Assembly (NCBI GenBank): GCA_021802555.1
Contig: JAJZRU010000001.1
Location: forward strand, 1 to 64,000
DNA from: Pseudomonadota bacterium
GTDB lineage: Bacteria; Pseudomonadota; Gammaproteobacteria; Burkholderiales; Thiobacillaceae
Reading direction: 5' to 3'
DNA length: 64,000 nucleotides
Shown here piece by piece: positions 58,898-64,000 of this stretch (positions are counted from its first letter, which is position 1; every line of letters starts with the position of its first letter). The notes under the pieces are model-generated. The model searched no databases and had not been told where the DNA came from. It worked only from the letters and a program-made list of their open reading frames with translations. Made by a program: the position numbers and the translations under genes.

Positions 58898-60202
58898 TCA
58901 AGACGCCTTGGCACAGGCGGCGGCACGGGCCAGCAGCAAGGCGCGCTCGCGGGCGTTGCGGGCGAGCTTTGCGGCGCGCTCGAATTCGGCGCGCGCCTCG
59001 TCGATGCGGTCCAGGCGCGCGAGCAGATCGCCGCGCACACTGGGCAGCAGATGGTAGTTCGTGAGCAATGGCTCGGTCGCCAGTGCATCGATCAGCTCCA
59101 GCCCCGCTTCGGGGCCGTGCGCCATCGCCACCGCGACGGCGCGATTGAGCGCTACCACCGGCGAGGGCGCGACCTGCGCCAGTGCATCATAGAGCGCGGC
59201 GATGCGCGCCCAGTCGGTGTCCTGTGCGGCTGCGGCGCGCGCGTGGCAGGCGGCGATGGCTGCTTGCAGTGTGTAGGGGCCGAACGGGCCGGGCAGGGCT
59301 TCGGCGCGCGCGAGAGCCTCCAGGCCGTGGTGGATGAGGGTGCGGTCCCAGCGCGAACGATCCTGATCCGGCAGCAGGATGGGCGCGCCGTCGGCATCCA
59401 CGCGCGCGGCCAGGCGCGAAGCCTGGATTTCCATCAGCGCGGCCAGGCCGTGCACTTCGGACGCATCCGGCATCAGTTGCGCGAGCACGCGGCCCAGCCG
59501 CTGCGCTTCCTCGCACAGCGCCGGACGCATCCAGTGCTCGCCCTCGGTGGCGGCATAGCCCTCGTTGAAAATCAGGTACAGGATTTCGAGCACCGAAGCG
59601 AGCCGCGCGGCGAGTTCCGCTCCGTGCGGCGTCTCGAAGGGCACGCGGGCTGCGGCGAGCGTGCGCTTGGCGCGCACGATGCGCTGGGCGATGGTCGGCT
59701 CGGGCAGGAGATAGGCGCGAGCGATTTCGGCCACCGAGAGCCCGCCGACCACCTTCAACGTGAGCGCGGCGCGCGCTTCGGGCGAGAGCAAGGGGTGGCA
59801 GGCGGTGAAGATCAGCCGCAGCAGGTCGTCGCCGATGGCGTCGTCGAGCGCGTCGTCCACCATTTCGGCGAAGTCGGCCGATTTGATTTCATGCTGCGCG
59901 TCGAGCTCGGCGGCGAGTTCGGCATGCTTGGGCATGGCCTGCGCCTGATGGCGCAAATGATCGAGCGCGCGGTTCTTGGCCGCCCGCAGGAGCCAGGCGC
60001 CGGGGTTGTCCGGGATGCCCTCGGCCGGCCAGTGCTCCAGCGCGGCCACCAGCGCGTCCTGGGCGCATTCCTCGGCCAGACCCAGGTCGCGGGTGAGGCG
60101 TGCGACGCTTGCCACGACCCGGGCCGATTCGATGTGCCAGATGGCGCCAACCGCGGCATGCGCGGCGCGGGTATCGGCGGAAGGCGGGCTGGGCGGTTCC
60201 AT
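58898..60202 (-). CDS. ECF42-type RNA polymerase sigma factor with TPR-like C-terminal extension
   Basis: A 434-residue protein. Region 2 (VVASVARLTRDLGLAEECAQ, DNPGAWLLRAAKNRALDHLR) and region 4 (ALTLKVVGGLSVAEIARAYL, EPTIAQRIVRAKRTLAAARV) occupy the first 190 residues. The rest is the DUF6596/TPR-like extension (FNEGYAATEGEHWMRPALCE, LMEIQASRLAARVDADG, NRAVAVAMAHGPEAGL) that defines ECF42. These factors normally sit next to a DGPF/YCII gene; here the upstream gene is a GST-like protein instead. There is no anti-sigma gene, and the C-terminal domain probably replaces it. Confidence 0.92.
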   Translation of the reverse strand: MEPPSPPSADTRAAHAAVGAIWHIESARVVASVARLTRDLGLAEECAQDALVAALEHWPAEGIPDNPGAWLLRAAKNRALDHLRHQAQAMPKHAELAAELDAQHEIKSADFAEMVDDALDDAIGDDLLRLIFTACHPLLSPEARAALTLKVVGGLSVAEIARAYLLPEPTIAQRIVRAKRTLAAARVPFETPHGAELAARLASVLEILYLIFNEGYAATEGEHWMRPALCEEAQRLGRVLAQLMPDASEVHGLAALMEIQASRLAARVDADGAPILLPDQDRSRWDRTLIHHGLEALARAEALPGPFGPYTLQAAIAACHARAAAAQDTDWARIAALYDALAQVAPSPVVALNRAVAVAMAHGPEAGLELIDALATEPLLTNYHLLPSVRGDLLARLDRIDEARAEFERAAKLARNARERALLLARAAACAKAS

Positions 60203-60245
60203 GCGGGCAAGCGGAAACTGGGGGTGCGGCTATCCGCCGGCAAGG

Positions 60246-60881
60246 TCAACGCGGCGCGGCAGCGGCGAGCGCGTCGTCGATTTGCCGCGCCTGCCGGCGT
60301 GCCGGGCGCGCATCCAGGGCTTCGCAATAACTCACGAACGCCGGGCGCTTCTCGATCGTGCCGAACTGCATGCCAAACGCCAGATGCGAGCCGACGTACA
60401 CATCGGCCGCAGTGAACTGTTCGCCCAGCAAATAAGGGGCGGCCTGGCTCGTGACGCCGTCCAGCGCGTCGATGACCTCGGCATAGCTGCCGTAGCCCAT
60501 CATGCGCTCGCGCCCGGGCGGCACGACGAAGCCCAGGGCCCGATTGCTGGTTGCGGCTTCGAGCGGCCCGGCGACGAAGAACATCCAGCGGTAATAAGGC
60601 CCGCGCAACGGCGAGCCTGGCTCAGGGGCAAGCTCTGCGGCGGGAAAGGCGTCGGCAAGGTAGGCGCAAATCGCCGCTGCTTCGGTGATTACGACGTCGC
60701 CGTGACGGATCGTCGGAACCTTGCCCATGGGGTTGACCGCACGGTACCCCGGCGCCTTCATGCTCGTGCCGTATTCGAGCAGCACAGTTTCATAGGGCAC
60801 GCCGGTTTCTTCCAGCATCCAGCGCACGATACGTCCGCGCGATTGCGGGTGGGTGTAGAAGGTCAACGAGGGCGATGGCAT
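60246..60881 (-). CDS. Glutathione S-transferase family protein
   Basis: A 211-residue protein from the ATG at 60881 (MPSPSLTFYTHPQSRGRIVR). The N-terminal domain reads LEETGVPYETVLLEYG, then YRAVNPMGKVPTIRHGDVVI and TEAAAICAYLADAFP. The C-terminal domain is helical (FTAADVYVGSHLAFGMQF). Distinct from the other GST in the window. It lies 43 bp upstream of the sigma-factor gene on the same strand and may share its transcript. Confidence 0.92.
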   Translation of the reverse strand: MPSPSLTFYTHPQSRGRIVRWMLEETGVPYETVLLEYGTSMKAPGYRAVNPMGKVPTIRHGDVVITEAAAICAYLADAFPAAELAPEPGSPLRGPYYRWMFFVAGPLEAATSNRALGFVVPPGRERMMGYGSYAEVIDALDGVTSQAAPYLLGEQFTAADVYVGSHLAFGMQFGTIEKRPAFVSYCEALDARPARRQARQIDDALAAAAPR

Positions 60882-60897
60882 GATTGGGCTCCTTGTC

Positions 60898-60931
60898 TCC
60901 CTCTCCCCGGGGGAGAGGGTCGGGGTGAGGG
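60898..60931. repeat. Dispersed CCCTCTCCCC-type repeat (intergenic copy)
   Basis: TCCCTCTCCCCGGGGGAGAG, then GGTCGGGGTGAGGG. A strong hairpin (CCCTCTCCCC/GGGGGAGAGGG) 17 bp before the GST start. Same family as the copies at 6703, 9568 and 32316. Confidence 0.7.
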
Positions 60932-60991
60932 ATTCGGCAGTCCCCGGCCACGGGCCGGAGCACCCTATGCTATCGCGCGGCGGTGACACTA

Positions 60992-61025
60992 CAAAAAAAG
61001 CCTCGAACCGGAGTGGTTCGAGGCC
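60992..61025 (-). terminator. Rho-independent terminator after katG
   Basis: Read on the minus strand: GCCTCGAACC, loop ACTC, GGTTCGAGGC, TTTTTTT. Perfect 10-bp stem, about 36 bp beyond the katG stop. Confidence 0.92.
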
Positions 61026-61060
61026 CGCGAACCCGGCCCTTGGGGGCCGGCGCGATCGAC

Positions 61061-63469
<2,409 letters not shown>

Positions 63470-63487
63470 TTATTTAAGGAGGAAGGC

Positions 63488-64000
63488 ATGGCTTCCCATC
63501 CCACCGGCACGCGCGAGGAATGGCTGCGGGCGCGCATCGAACTGCTCGCAGCGGAAAAGGCGCACACGCGCCGCGGCGACGAACTGGCGCGGCAACGCCG
63601 CGACCTCCCCTGGGTGCGCGTCGACAAAGACTACTGCTTTGACACCGACGCGGGCGTCACGACGCTCGCCGATCTGTTCAAGGGTCGCTCGCAGCTGCTC
63701 GTCTATCACTTCATGTTCGGCCCCGACTACACCGCGGGCTGCCCGACCTGCTCGACCATCGCCGACGGTTTCGACGGCTTCTCCGTGCACCTGGCGCATC
63801 ACGACGTCACGCTGATGGCGGTGTCGCGCGCGCCGCTGGACAAGATCCAGGCGTACAAGCGGCGCATGGGCTGGACGTTTCCCTGGGCTTCGGCGTTCGG
63901 CACCGACTTCAACGCCGACTTTAGCGCCTCGTTCAGTGTCGAGCAGCAGCGCGACGGCATCAACTACAACTACCGGCGCGAGCCGCCGATGGCGCAGATT
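63488..64000 (+). CDS. DUF899 (thioredoxin-like) protein, truncated by the window edge
   Basis: 171 codons are visible before the window ends, starting MASHPTGTREEWLRARIELL. DUF899 features are EKAHTRRGDELARQRRDLPW, VRVDKDYCFDT, LADLFKGRSQLLVYHFMFGP, GCPTCSTIADGFD (CxxC-like) and WTFPWASAFGTDFN. These proteins are thioredoxin-fold and of unknown function, about 240 residues when complete. Divergent to katG. Confidence 0.9.
   Translation, partial: MASHPTGTREEWLRARIELLAAEKAHTRRGDELARQRRDLPWVRVDKDYCFDTDAGVTTLADLFKGRSQLLVYHFMFGPDYTAGCPTCSTIADGFDGFSVHLAHHDVTLMAVSRAPLDKIQAYKRRMGWTFPWASAFGTDFNADFSASFSVEQQRDGINYNYRREPPMAQI

Overview
The window is GC-rich, densely packed DNA from a Gram-negative bacterium. 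It is most likely a betaproteobacterium, judging from the gene content and order: rplM-rpsI, aroQ-accB-accC-prmA, cutA-dsbD, hda beside nrtR-nadA, rpmB-rpmG next to a delta-9-type desaturase, and olsBA. The genus cannot be fixed from the sequence alone.

Layout. 1-10 kb is an accessory island: the end of an IS transposase, a Fic protein, then a minus-strand type I restriction-modification (RM) locus in the order hsdR, Phd/RelE toxin-antitoxin pair, hsdS, the 5' stub of a probable ATPase gene, an AlbA/Schlafen-type ATP-binding protein, and a wrecked hsdM fused to the tail of a DUF6933 gene. This locus is full of small palindromic repeats. A whole REP-flanked RAYT transposase (723 bp) sits in frame inside hsdR, and other REP and dispersed-repeat copies sit in frame in hsdR and hsdS, while an 83-bp insert breaks hsdM. 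10-51 kb is mostly housekeeping: ribosomal proteins, ornithine-lipid synthesis (olsBA, behind a four-unit Pho box), redox and envelope genes, fatty-acid and NAD synthesis, MoCo maturation (mobA), the AmmeMemoRadiSam pair, coaBC-dut, radC, an MscS channel, and a fadD-like/fadL-like pair.

Two deletion scars interrupt this stretch. At 29.5 kb the start of an archease gene is joined to the end of rtcB. At 43.3-43.8 kb the start of a hydrogenase-associated iron-sulfur protein is joined to the last codons of a [NiFe]-hydrogenase large subunit, directly ahead of an intact maturation protease. With the hsdM scar and two decayed pieces at 51-58 kb, this suggests a genome that repeatedly loses operon interiors and keeps their ends.

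51.3-58.8 kb is a second island. It holds a four-gene operon of the SerABDC/ClrABDC type (periplasmic type II DMSO-reductase family; selenate or chlorate reductase class) with an AT-rich promoter and a TTG start. On the left it is bordered by 1.4 kb of degenerate DNA containing a collapsed copy of a glutathione S-transferase gene, a long inverted repeat and a run of 23 C. On the right it is bordered by a decayed IS630 transposase and the intact copy of the same transferase gene. MobA, encoded elsewhere in the window, would help make the molybdopterin guanine dinucleotide this reductase needs. 58.9-64 kb carries an ECF42-type sigma factor, a second GST-like protein, catalase-peroxidase KatG, and a divergent DUF899 gene cut by the window edge.

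No tRNA, rRNA or CRISPR array was seen.
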